From Shewanella fidelis ATCC BAA-318 (GTDB lineage: Bacteria > Pseudomonadota > Gammaproteobacteria > Enterobacterales > Shewanellaceae), in contig NZ_KI912461.1 of the NCBI RefSeq assembly GCF_000518605.1, forward strand, positions 1 to 64,000: a stretch of 64,000 bases of DNA, given 5' to 3'. The notes under the pieces were generated by a model, which saw only the letters and a program-made list of their open reading frames with translations, made no database searches and was not told the origin of the DNA. This document shows positions 45,478-54,424 of the stretch, piece by piece; position 1 is the stretch's first letter, and the number at the start of each line of letters is the position of its first letter. The position numbers and the translations under genes were made by a program.

Positions 45478-46851
45478 CTACGCCATTAACTTACTATTGG
45501 TTCGTTTCATTACCCATGCCATCCACACCACTAAAATCGTGCTACAGGTTGCAAGTGAAATCCACACTCCTGTGACACCGAAAGCCCAAGCAAACACATA
45601 CAAAATGGCACTAAATAAGATCAGTTTTGCACCGGTTAAAATAGATGCTTCTTTCGAATAATTAATTGCCTGGAAGAAAGATGCACCGATCAGCAACATG
45701 CCTTCCATCGGTAATCCCCAAAAATACCAACGCATGCCCTCGGTCGCAATCGGCGTCAGTAAGCTGTTATCGCCAGCAAAAATATACACAAATAGTTGCG
45801 GTACTGAGTAGATAAATACCAGCCCCAGTGCTGCGCAGATTAATGTAACTGAAAACGCCATTTTAAGGGTTTGCTTCACTCTATCGAAACGTTTAGCACC
45901 GGCATTAAAACTTAAAATCGGCTGCACACCAAAAGCAATACCTTCAAACAATAAATAGAAAAAAGCTTCGGTATAGCTAACCACACTATAGGCAGCAACA
46001 TGCAAAGAGGTGCCGACTTTTAAAAATGCCACGTTGTGTAATGTCAGTACCACTGTCAGATACATATTCATTAAAAAACTTGGAATACCGACACGAATAA
46101 TATTGATGCAGTGATCCCACTTAAGCTTCATCTGTTCAAAATTGATACCTAGCTTTGTTCGGCTTGAAAAGAAGTGCTGTAAACAAAGTGCACCAGTTAC
46201 AGCTTGGGAGATCATAGTAGCAATTGCAGCGCCCATTAAACCGTATGGAAAAACCACAATAAGCAACCAATCAAGAATCGTATTAAGCACACCGCCCAAG
46301 ATCAGCACAAAGGTAACAAAACCTGGACGACCGTCGTTACGTAAAAGTGCAGTGAACGCCATAGATACTATTGGAAATGTGCCGAGCGCAAAGTACCAAA
46401 ATAGGTAGTCATCAGCGCTGCTAAGAACCTCACCTTCAGCTCCTAACAATAGCAAAATATCGCGGGAAAAATAGCAGCCCAGTATGGTAGTGATAGCGCC
46501 GGAGATTAAACATAAGCTAAAGGTATTGCCTAAGATCTTGCGAGCAATCTTTGGCTCACCTTGACCTTGGTGAATTGACACAAGTGCCGCGCCCCCCATA
46601 CCTAGCGTTGCACCAATGGCATATAGAATCGCGGCAATCGGGTAAGCCAAGATCATTCCCGCTAAACCAACTTCACCGAGGTAGTGACCAATAAACATAC
46701 CGTCAATAGTGACGTATATGCCAGTAACCAACATAGATAAAATTGTTGGAATACTATAACGCCAAAATAGTTTGTTAATTGGCTCGTTCACCATTGGCGA
46801 TTCACTGGTTGCTGCTTCAGCTTCACCTTTGGGTTGCACGACTTGTGTCAT
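45478..46851 (-). CDS. MATE family efflux transporter
   Basis: About 457 residues with 12 membrane segments. It starts with a hydrophilic leader, then NKLFWRYSIPTILSMLVTGIYVTIDGMFIGHYLGEVGLAG. GATLGMGGAALVSIHQGQGEPK is the MATE signature, and the second half-repeat begins around AYSVVSYTEAFFYLLFEGIAFGVQPILSFNAGAKR. It should export drugs or metabolites in exchange for sodium or protons; the substrate is unknown. ATG 46851 is preferred to TTG 46893. No regulator is adjacent. Confidence 0.9.
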   Translation of the reverse strand: MTQVVQPKGEAEAATSESPMVNEPINKLFWRYSIPTILSMLVTGIYVTIDGMFIGHYLGEVGLAGMILAYPIAAILYAIGATLGMGGAALVSIHQGQGEPKIARKILGNTFSLCLISGAITTILGCYFSRDILLLLGAEGEVLSSADDYLFWYFALGTFPIVSMAFTALLRNDGRPGFVTFVLILGGVLNTILDWLLIVVFPYGLMGAAIATMISQAVTGALCLQHFFSSRTKLGINFEQMKLKWDHCINIIRVGIPSFLMNMYLTVVLTLHNVAFLKVGTSLHVAAYSVVSYTEAFFYLLFEGIAFGVQPILSFNAGAKRFDRVKQTLKMAFSVTLICAALGLVFIYSVPQLFVYIFAGDNSLLTPIATEGMRWYFWGLPMEGMLLIGASFFQAINYSKEASILTGAKLILFSAILYVFAWAFGVTGVWISLATCSTILVVWMAWVMKRTNSKLMA

Positions 46852-46969
46852 AGTGTTCTCAACTTCTATTCTAGTTATTATTGTGTCACTCAATATATGA
46901 CGTATTTCAGCTAATCATTTAAAGTCATCAGCTTCGCTAGCTCAATCACCATTCAATAGGTTGTCGCTG

Positions 46970-48121
46970 CTAATAACCTAAACGCTGACTCATTTGTAAT
47001 AATTCAGCTTCAATCTCGTTGGCATCGATTTCATTAATAGCAATCAGCTCTATGCGTGAGTCCATTGCATCATCAAGTTCAATAACCGACAACTCTGACT
47101 CTACACAGTTAAAACCTGCAATCCCCTCTTCGGTGATCATCACAGCTTTTAGACGCATAACCTTGCTACTTTTAATAAAAACTAACAGCTTATCAAAATC
47201 AAATTCGTAGCTTGGGTCAAACACCCATCCACAGCTATAAAAGCCATCAGCTTGCTTATGGCGGAACATTATCCCACGTTCATCGAATTCAACGGTTTGT
47301 AATACTTCTTGCTGAGTTGAAGCATTCGAATTAAAAAATAGTGAACCCTGATTAGGCTCAAGTAAACGCGGACGAGTGACATTATTTGACTGTGGTTCGC
47401 CTTGCTGCACACTGGGTTTTGCAATAGCTTGGATAGCAGTAACCTTATTACTTAAACTAACATGAGGTAACTCAAGTAAATTACCCATACTTGCATGTAA
47501 TTCAGTTGACGCACTCGTGCTCCACTGTGCAATAGGCACCATTGGCGGCTTAGTTGCAGCGCCGTCAGTGGTGCTATTCAAACTTTTAAAGTTGGCAACA
47601 TAATCAGCTAGCTTTTTAAAAACACCCGCGTCATAACAATCAGATTTACTTGCCAACACAACATCAGCAACCTGTAATTGTTGGTTAAAAATCTCATGCT
47701 CGGTATAGCGACTATCATCAAGCTTTCTGGCGTCAACTAAAGTCACACACGCCTTCATAGATAAAACCTGTTGATAGTGAGGCTGAGTCAATACCTTTAG
47801 CACCTCTTTTGGATGCCCTAACCCCGTTGGTTCAATCAGCAAACGATCGGGTTTCGCTTTAGCAATTAACTGATTAATTGCTACCTGCATTGGCACGCCA
47901 GCAGCACAGCACATACATCCACCAGCAACTTGCTTTATTTGCACTTGTTCTTGCGAGTCGCCCATTAAGCCGCTATCAAGGCCTATCTCACCAAATTCAT
48001 TAACCAGTACCGCCCACACTTCCCCTTGCGGCTTATTCTTTAATAAGCTTTTGATAAAAGAGGTCTTTCCTACGCCTAAAAAGCCCGTAATAATATTTGT
48101 TGTGATCGGTTTTTGAATCAT
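46970..48121 (-). CDS. CobW/YjiA-type (G3E) GTPase metallochaperone
   Basis: 383 residues. The P-loop GFLGVGKTS (13-21) is followed by NEFGEIGLDSGLM, the metal-binding motif GGCMCC (about 66-71), EPTGLGHPKEV and the nucleotide specificity motif SKSD. The C-terminal CobW domain includes GIMFRHKQADGFYSCGWVF. The CxCC motif suggests zinc or related metal handling, as in YjiA, YeiR and ZNG1. No Zur-like site or zinc gene is visible nearby, so the client protein is unknown. Confidence 0.87.
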   Translation of the reverse strand: MIQKPITTNIITGFLGVGKTSFIKSLLKNKPQGEVWAVLVNEFGEIGLDSGLMGDSQEQVQIKQVAGGCMCCAAGVPMQVAINQLIAKAKPDRLLIEPTGLGHPKEVLKVLTQPHYQQVLSMKACVTLVDARKLDDSRYTEHEIFNQQLQVADVVLASKSDCYDAGVFKKLADYVANFKSLNSTTDGAATKPPMVPIAQWSTSASTELHASMGNLLELPHVSLSNKVTAIQAIAKPSVQQGEPQSNNVTRPRLLEPNQGSLFFNSNASTQQEVLQTVEFDERGIMFRHKQADGFYSCGWVFDPSYEFDFDKLLVFIKSSKVMRLKAVMITEEGIAGFNCVESELSVIELDDAMDSRIELIAINEIDANEIEAELLQMSQRLGY

Positions 48122-48377
48122 TTGGTCAACTCTATTATGGATTGCCCCAAGATTCTAATCGGTAACAGTCATACAAGTCACGACTCTCCCTAGGAATAGT
48201 GGCTTAAACAAGTATTTTAAGCGCTGGATATTCAGTCGTGCTCTAAATGCAGATTGAAGGTAATCAAAGATGTGTGGTTAAAAGTTGGCCTTAAATTTAT
48301 TATCTCGTGCTTCACAGTCAAAACACCCGCTATTGCTACGATAAAGCCCTGCGCACTCCTACTACCGCTTTCAGTAG
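48122..48377. other. Intergenic region, nothing recognised
   Basis: About 255 bases between the CobW gene start and the small lipoprotein gene stop. I see no gene, repeat or clear terminator. Confidence 0.4.
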
Positions 48378-48683
48378 TCATTGCACAGCGATAAAGTGCT
48401 TATTAATGTATTCACACCATAAATCTGAATCTTTTTCTGGCAATCCAGCTTGTCCTCTTATACCTAACTTGAACTCTACCACTGAACGCCACTCTATCGA
48501 GCCAAGATCAGGACCATGCCCTTGACCATCACCTGAGGAAATTTGCTGTTCTACTCGCTCAAACCAAGCTTGCTGACAAAGACTTTCTGTATTTTTGGCC
48601 GCTGTAGAAGGTTCAATATCCTCACCACAGCCAACGACACTTATTAGCATGAAAGTCATAATAAAAATCAATAGTTTATTCAC
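48378..48683 (-). CDS. Small hypothetical lipoprotein
   Basis: 101 residues from a GTG start with a good AGGAGATAG ribosome site. A lipoprotein signal peptide ends at the lipobox VVGC, acylated Cys about residue 19, followed by GED. The mature part is about 80 residues with two further cysteines (SLCQQAWF and DLWCEYIN) that could pair. I do not recognise a family. It is transcribed alone. Confidence 0.6.
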   Translation of the reverse strand: MNKLLIFIMTFMLISVVGCGEDIEPSTAAKNTESLCQQAWFERVEQQISSGDGQGHGPDLGSIEWRSVVEFKLGIRGQAGLPEKDSDLWCEYINKHFIAVQ

Positions 48684-48767
48684 TTTCTATCTCCTATAAA
48701 AGATTGGCTTTTATAACCTACTGACAAACATAGGTTAGGCTCGTTAGTATACGCGTCACTCCCACTT

Positions 48768-48818
48768 GCCGTTATTAACCTTGAATGAGTGTGCCAAAAA
48801 ACCTCGCTGAACAATACT
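48768..48818 (-). repeat. Fragment resembling the ATACCAAT repeat
   Basis: CCTTGAATGAGT, TGCCAAAAA and CGCTGA occur in the same order and spacing as in one arm of the repeat at 59161-59200, with mismatches. Probably a decayed remnant. Confidence 0.35.
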
Positions 48819-48829
48819 GTATTACTCAT

Positions 48830-48865
48830 AAAAAAAAGCGAACCTACCCTATGGATAGATCCGCT
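48830..48865 (-). terminator. Intrinsic terminator of the DEAD-box helicase gene
   Basis: Bases 48837-48865 fold into a 13-bp stem with several G-U pairs; on the minus strand it exits into eight T residues. Confidence 0.75.
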
Positions 48866-48883
48866 ATTTAGTTCGCAGCAAAG

Positions 48884-50221
48884 CTATTTTTTAGCTTTAT
48901 CTTTTGAACGACCATAACTGCTTTTACCTGACGCTGCGCCACGAAAATGACTTTTACCGACAGCATTTTTAGCACCACGGTTTTTATCTTGGTACTTACG
49001 TTTATTATGGCTTTTCTCTTTTACAGGTTTAGCCACCACGTCACGGTAACGTGCAGGTAAAGGTGCGCCTTCTTCATAACCTGCCATAGTAATTCGTGGT
49101 AATGTTTGCTCAATTAACACTTCGATTTCTTGCATCATGGCGCGATCTTGTGGTGACACAAATGATATAGCGTGACCTGCTAATCCTGCACGGCCAGTAC
49201 GACCTACACGATGTACATAATCTTCAGCAGCAAAAGGTAGCTCAAGGTTAATAACTAACGGCAATGCTTCAATATCAAGACCACGAGCAGCAACATCTGT
49301 CGCAACCATCACCCGTAGCTTACCTGATTTGAATTCTTCCAATGCACGGTTACGCGCACCTTGGGTTTTCTCACCGTGGAATACCGCATTCTTAACACCA
49401 TCGAGTTTGAGCTCGGTGTGTAAATGCTCGGCACTTTCACGGGTGCTAACAAACACCAACACTTGTTGCCAATTATTGCGACCAATAAGTTCTGACAATA
49501 GCTCAGCCTTACGGCGTGTATCTACAAGGTAAACTTCTTGAGTGATCAGGCTTGCAGTGGCAGCTGTGGCGACATTTATCCATTCAGGTTTAACAAGCAT
49601 TTTCTCCGCTAGCGTTTTAACCGCATCGCTATAAGTTGCTGAGAAAAACAGTGTTTGATGACTTTTTGCCACCAGCTTCTTCACTTTTTCAATATCGCGA
49701 ACAAAGCCTAAATCCAACATGCGATCTGCTTCATCAACCACTAGGTGTGTCACATTAGATAGATCTAGGCCAAACTGACCAATCAAGTCGAACAGACGTC
49801 CCGGAGTTGCAACTAAAATATCAACTCCAGCTTGCACCGCTTTGCGCTGCGGGTTCATGTTTGAACCGCCGTATACCGCAACCGTTTTTAACGGCAAAAA
49901 CTGCGCATAAGCAGTGATATTCTCGGCGACCTGAATCGCTAACTCACGAGTAGGCGTAAGTACAAGCACTTTTAAACTTGATTGGTGAGTCAACTCAGCT
50001 TCATCTGCACCAAAAAAGCCATACTCTTGAATTAAACGATTAAGCAGTGGTAATGCAAACGCAGCTGTTTTACCTGTCCCGGTTTGTGCACAAGCCATAA
50101 TATCTTTACCAGCCATAGCAAGCGGCAGCACTTGCGACTGCACTTGTGTTAATTGCTGGTATCCACGCGCAGAAACTGCATCTAAAATTTTGCGGTGTAA
50201 ATCGAATGCATCAAAGTTCAT
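48884..50221 (-). CDS. DEAD-box RNA helicase, RhlE-like
   Basis: 445 residues from ATG 50221. The motif series is complete: Q-motif FDLHRKILDAVSARGYQQLTQVQ, AQTGTGKTAAF, PTRELAIQ, TPGRLFDLI, VDEADRMLDLGF, SAT, FVSTRESAEHLH, TDVAARGLDIEALP and HRVGRTGRAG. The C-terminal tail (about 400-445) is basic and low-complexity (KSHNKRKYQDKNRGAKN), as in RhlE-type helicases of ribosome assembly or RNA decay. An open frame extends upstream to 50314, but that part is read from a repeat end (50296) and is not homologous. The ribosome site is weak. Confidence 0.9.
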   Translation of the reverse strand: MNFDAFDLHRKILDAVSARGYQQLTQVQSQVLPLAMAGKDIMACAQTGTGKTAAFALPLLNRLIQEYGFFGADEAELTHQSSLKVLVLTPTRELAIQVAENITAYAQFLPLKTVAVYGGSNMNPQRKAVQAGVDILVATPGRLFDLIGQFGLDLSNVTHLVVDEADRMLDLGFVRDIEKVKKLVAKSHQTLFFSATYSDAVKTLAEKMLVKPEWINVATAATASLITQEVYLVDTRRKAELLSELIGRNNWQQVLVFVSTRESAEHLHTELKLDGVKNAVFHGEKTQGARNRALEEFKSGKLRVMVATDVAARGLDIEALPLVINLELPFAAEDYVHRVGRTGRAGLAGHAISFVSPQDRAMMQEIEVLIEQTLPRITMAGYEEGAPLPARYRDVVAKPVKEKSHNKRKYQDKNRGAKNAVGKSHFRGAASGKSSYGRSKDKAKK

Positions 50222-50295
50222 GGTCGGCTCAATACTGATATCAATACAGGGAATAAAAGTGAGCGCGGAGTCTAGCAAAATACACCGCGAGATAA

Positions 50296-50345
50296 TACCA
50301 ATCAGTATAAACATTTAATCGCTAGACGAGAGTCTAGCGATACTA
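50296..50345 (+). repeat. End fragment of the ATACCAAT repeat
   Basis: ATACCAATCAGTATAAACA followed by TTTA and a GCTAGACGAGAGTCTAGC hairpin matches the first 45 bases of the copy at 58956. The sequence after 50345 has only faint similarity (GAATCGTTAAAATC), so this is a truncated copy. It lies in the leader or promoter region of the DEAD-box helicase. Confidence 0.7.
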
Positions 50346-50375
50346 AGGCAATATCATTTTGAAGAATCGTTAAAA

Positions 50376-53300
50376 TCAAGCATCGCTTATTTCGCTGTTT
50401 TTGTGCATCACAGCGGTCTCAATGAAGCGCTGTTCAAATTCTTCTACAGGCAAAGGCCGCGAGAATAGATAGCCCTGACCATAGTCACAGCCAGCTTCTG
50501 CTAATACCTTGCGCTGATATTCAGTTTCTACCCCTTCAGCAATCACTTTCATCCCTAACTTATGTGCCATCACAATAATCGCTTCGCACAACGTAAAATC
50601 ACTATTTTGGCTATCTAAGTTTCGAGTAAATGATTGATCAATTTTCAAAAAGTCTATTTTAAAGCGCTTCAAATATGCCAATGATGAGTAGCCTGTACCA
50701 AAATCATCTAACGATACTTGGATCCCCGCATCGCGATACCGCTCAAGGGTTGCCGCTATTGCTTCATTGCCGTCAAGTAATAAGCCTTCTGTGATTTCGA
50801 TACAAATACTATTATTGGTCAGGGCTAGGTTGTTGAGTAACGACACCCAAGTATCAAAGCACTCCCCTTCATCACGAAATTGAACTGGTGATTTGTTGAT
50901 ACTTATCTGTACTTCTACGCCAAAGCGGTCCCGCCACAGTGCACTTTGCCTTGCCGCTTGCTGAAATACCCAATTACCAATATCAATAATAAGACCCGTT
51001 TCTTCTGCTACCGATATAAACTCAATCGGTGACACCAAACCACGCTTTGGATGACGCCAACGGATCAAAGCTTCAACCTTTAAACACTCATCTTGTTGTA
51101 AGCCAACAATCGGCTGGTAATAAAGCTCGAACTCTTGCTCAGCTATGGCATGGCGTAGATCTTGAATTAAGCGCATCCTATACTTGGCATCACGCTGCAT
51201 TGAAGGCGTAAAGTAATGGAACCGATTACGCCCTTCGCCTTTAGCAGCGTACATAGCTTGATCAGCATGCTTTAACATACCTTCGATAGTGGAAGCATCA
51301 TCTGGGTATAATGTAATGCCGATACTAGCACTGATATAAGCGGTTTCATCTCCAAGATTAAATGGCTCCGCAAGGCGGGTTAAAATATGTTTAGCGACTT
51401 TATCGACACCTTTAATATCAGTGATCCCAGACAATACGACAGTAAACTCATCCCCGCCTAAGCGAGCCACAACATCAGTTTCACGAATACAAGCTTTTAG
51501 CCGTTTAGCGGCTTCAGAGAGCAAACGATCGCCCATATCATGCCCTAAAGTATCATTCACCTCTTTAAAGTAGTCTAAATCTAAAAACATCAATGCAAAA
51601 TGTTGCTCACGACTATCGGCTTTTATCATCTCCGTCGACAAGCAGTCGAGTAACATACGACGATTAGGTAACCCTGTCAGCGGGTCGTAATTAGCCTGCT
51701 TCCAGATAATCTGTTCAGCTTGCTTTTTATCAGTAATATCACTGAATAAGGCCACCCGGCGCTTAGAGTTACCTTTGTCATCCACCAGCGCATTTAGCGT
51801 TAACCACACAACAAACTCTTCGCCATTTTTGCGCCTCAACCATACTTCACCTTGCCAACAGCCTAATTCCTCAACGGCATTACTCATCTGCCGGTATGCA
51901 TTGCGGCTATTACGGTTACATTGCAACACTCTGATATTTTTATTTTTAACTTCGGCTTCGCTATAACCAGTAATATTAGTAAAGGCCGCATTAATATTAA
52001 TGATAAAGCCTTGCTCATCTTGCACACTCATCGCTTCGCTGCTGTTATTGTAAACCGATGCCGCTAGTGTTAATGACTCTTCGATGCGCTTTTGCTCAGT
52101 AATATCGGTATAGATCCCACACATCCGCAATGGCCGACCTTTTTCATCTCGGCTCATCACTTTGCCTGTATCTAACAGCCATAGGTAGTCGCCAGACTGA
52201 TTTTGAATCCGGTACTCGGCCCGATATTGTTCAGTCTCGCCATTGAGATGAGCATCTATCGATTTCAGCACTGTCACACGATCATCAGTATGAATAGCAT
52301 TTACCCATAATTTAGGGTTACGATTTAAACTGTCTAAATCGCAGCCTAGTATTGCTGCACTGTGCTCATTACGCTCGATTTCATCTTTACTAATATCCCA
52401 ATCCCAAAAACCCAGCGCGCTGCTTGCTAAAACTAGTCTAAGTTGTTCTTGGCTGGCATTCTTTTCAAGTTCAGCCTGCTTTTGAGTCGTGCGATTGAGT
52501 AAACCGGTTATCACTAAATCCACTTTGGTTTGCGAGCGCTGGCAGGCAACAGTCATATGGGTGTATACCATAACGTCATGTTTTGCTTTTAAGCGAATAT
52601 CCAATTCGAACTCGTTGATCTCGCCATCAAGCATCTGATTAAAGTGATGCTTAAAAATGAAATAATCTTGAGTTTGCATCAGCTCTGGCCAAGATAGTTG
52701 CAACAATTCGGATTCACTATAGTTGAGCATTTCACACAAGTTGGGGTTCACCTTTATCCATTGATGTTGTTTATCGGTGATCGCAATCCCCATATTTCCA
52801 GACTGGAAATGAGACTTAAATAACAGGTGATCTTGCAGTTTGATTTTCTGATCTCGTCTAATTTCAATACGCCGAGATAGCAGTAGCCCGAGCAAAGCTG
52901 TAGTGATAGGAAAAATAACTAAGAATGGAATAGTGACTTGTTTTAAAAGAGTTATTGCGAACTCCGCAGGTAAGCTTAATCCCCAAAGCAAAATAATAGC
53001 GTTACAGAACAGTCCAAAAAAGAATAACTCACTAAAACCAACATCACTCAGTTTTCCTTTACGGTAACGGCCCCATACATAACCCAGCAAACCAGATGTG
53101 ACGATAGCGCCAATCCCAGGCACAAGCGTTGCGCCGCCTTCAACTAGCCGGTATACAGCACTCACTGCCACGGCAACAAACGTGGCTATCCCCCCAAAGA
53201 AAATACCGCATATACTGAGGATTACTGTTCGTGAATCAAAAAAGACCCCTTCACTATACTCCCAAGGCATCAGCATCAAGACAATGGTAATGCCTCCAAC

Positions 53301-53435
53301 AAGTAGTCCAACTCCAACACGGGCCATCACATCTTTCTTATGCTTATATCGCCGAGGCAATGCATCATAGATCAGCACTATCGCCAGTAGTAATGCCGAA
53401 TTCTGAATAAAAGAAAGTAATAAACCTTGTTCCAT
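50376..53435 (-). CDS. GGDEF-EAL protein with 5TM-LYT sensor and PAS domains
   Basis: About 1019 residues. The N-terminus (1-190) is a 5TM-5TMR_LYT sensor with DSRTVILSICGIFFGGIATFVAVAVSAVYR. Three PAS-type domains follow (about 205-325, 330-455, 460-580). The GGDEF domain (about 580-745) has the intact loop RLGGDEF and an intact I-site RETD. The EAL domain (about 760-1005) has EALIRW and DDFGTGYSSLAYLK. It could therefore both make and degrade c-di-GMP; which dominates cannot be told. TTG 53444 is an alternative start; the AAGGA site fits neither perfectly. It is a single gene. Confidence 0.88.
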   Translation of the reverse strand: MEQGLLLSFIQNSALLLAIVLIYDALPRRYKHKKDVMARVGVGLLVGGITIVLMLMPWEYSEGVFFDSRTVILSICGIFFGGIATFVAVAVSAVYRLVEGGATLVPGIGAIVTSGLLGYVWGRYRKGKLSDVGFSELFFFGLFCNAIILLWGLSLPAEFAITLLKQVTIPFLVIFPITTALLGLLLSRRIEIRRDQKIKLQDHLLFKSHFQSGNMGIAITDKQHQWIKVNPNLCEMLNYSESELLQLSWPELMQTQDYFIFKHHFNQMLDGEINEFELDIRLKAKHDVMVYTHMTVACQRSQTKVDLVITGLLNRTTQKQAELEKNASQEQLRLVLASSALGFWDWDISKDEIERNEHSAAILGCDLDSLNRNPKLWVNAIHTDDRVTVLKSIDAHLNGETEQYRAEYRIQNQSGDYLWLLDTGKVMSRDEKGRPLRMCGIYTDITEQKRIEESLTLAASVYNNSSEAMSVQDEQGFIININAAFTNITGYSEAEVKNKNIRVLQCNRNSRNAYRQMSNAVEELGCWQGEVWLRRKNGEEFVVWLTLNALVDDKGNSKRRVALFSDITDKKQAEQIIWKQANYDPLTGLPNRRMLLDCLSTEMIKADSREQHFALMFLDLDYFKEVNDTLGHDMGDRLLSEAAKRLKACIRETDVVARLGGDEFTVVLSGITDIKGVDKVAKHILTRLAEPFNLGDETAYISASIGITLYPDDASTIEGMLKHADQAMYAAKGEGRNRFHYFTPSMQRDAKYRMRLIQDLRHAIAEQEFELYYQPIVGLQQDECLKVEALIRWRHPKRGLVSPIEFISVAEETGLIIDIGNWVFQQAARQSALWRDRFGVEVQISINKSPVQFRDEGECFDTWVSLLNNLALTNNSICIEITEGLLLDGNEAIAATLERYRDAGIQVSLDDFGTGYSSLAYLKRFKIDFLKIDQSFTRNLDSQNSDFTLCEAIIVMAHKLGMKVIAEGVETEYQRKVLAEAGCDYGQGYLFSRPLPVEEFEQRFIETAVMHKNSEISDA

Positions 53436-53444
53436 TAGACGCAA

Positions 53445-53833
53445 ATCTTCCTTGAGAAATAACTTTTAATAACAAGGCTATGAAAATGGCAGACGATACT
53501 CGCCAATGTTTGAGTAACTAAATTATGCGCCAATTTATGCCTAAAACACCTTGTCATAAACCTTGTTGAAAAACTGAAACCACTAAACAAGCGGCATCAT
53601 CCCCCCCTTTTCATTAAAGGGTACTTTAGCTTAACCTAAAGATAGAGAATAAATCATCAAAACTCAAAGTCTTACCTTAAAAAATTGCAACAAAATTTTC
53701 ATCAATGACTTAAGCAATAACTCATGTTGTATTTAGTTGGTAACAGGAGCACTGAGCCGATCTCTTTTTACTAGGAATTAAGGTAGACTGTATTGAAACG
53801 ACTCACCTCATTTAAAAAGCAAACCCTATTCTC
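53445..53833. other. Divergent intergenic region, no gene seen
   Basis: 389 AT-rich bases between the GGDEF-EAL gene and the thioesterase. A run of C residues precedes TTTTCATTAAAGG near 53600. No operator or hairpin stands out. Confidence 0.35.
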
Positions 53834-54310
53834 ATGCCGCAATCATCCCTTATAAACACTAAAACAAATGAAGCAAAACCTATTCAATACAGCAAGAATT
53901 ACCACTTCCCCGTACAAATTTATTATGAAGACACTGATTTTTCAGGCGTGGTTTATCATCCAAACTTTTTAAAATATTTTGAACGAGCGCGTGAACACGT
54001 TATCGGTGCCAATAGTTTAGCGAGTCTGTGGGATGAACATGATTTAGGTTTTGCCGTGTACCGTACTGATATGCAGTGCCATGACGGTGTGGAGTTTGCC
54101 GATATTATCGATGTGCGTACGCGTTTCTATTTTGAGAGTAAATACCGTACGGTTTGGTTTCAAGAGATCTGGCGGCCGAATGCTAAAAAGCCTGCGGTAA
54201 CCGCGCAAATAGAGATGGTTTGCATGAATAAAAAACGCCAATTAAGCCCTATGCCACAGCAACTTATTGCGCGTTTAGGCGAGGCGTTTTCTGAACCGGT
54301 AATATTCTAA
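53834..54310 (+). CDS. Hotdog-fold acyl-CoA thioesterase, YbgC/4HBT-like
   Basis: 158 residues. VQIYYEDTDFSGVVYHPNFLKYFERARE is the 4-hydroxybenzoyl-CoA thioesterase motif with the catalytic Asp in EDTDFSG. It should hydrolyse an acyl-CoA. The genuine tol-pal-linked YbgC sits beside tolQ, which is absent here, so this is a paralogue with an unknown acyl substrate. About 22 extra residues precede the conserved core; there is no strong ribosome site, so the exact start is uncertain. Confidence 0.82.
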   Translation: MPQSSLINTKTNEAKPIQYSKNYHFPVQIYYEDTDFSGVVYHPNFLKYFERAREHVIGANSLASLWDEHDLGFAVYRTDMQCHDGVEFADIIDVRTRFYFESKYRTVWFQEIWRPNAKKPAVTAQIEMVCMNKKRQLSPMPQQLIARLGEAFSEPVIF

Positions 54311-54368
54311 AGAAAGGCTAGGATAGCAAGTTCATTGCTCGTATTTTAATGTAACTAATATGAATGTA

Positions 54369-54400
54369 ACTAAGCCTGAAATCTTTAAAGCAGGCTTAGT
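54369..54400. terminator. Hairpin between convergent thioesterase and EAL genes
   Basis: ACTAAGCCTG (54369-54378) pairs with CAGGCTTAGT (54391-54400). It lacks a clear T run on either side. Confidence 0.4.
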
Positions 54401-54424
54401 TGCCTACTACCAATAATACTAACG

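Noticed and set aside
48307..48525. Open frame opposite the small lipoprotein gene
   Set aside because: The minus-strand frame has a ribosome site and lipoprotein signal; this one has neither.
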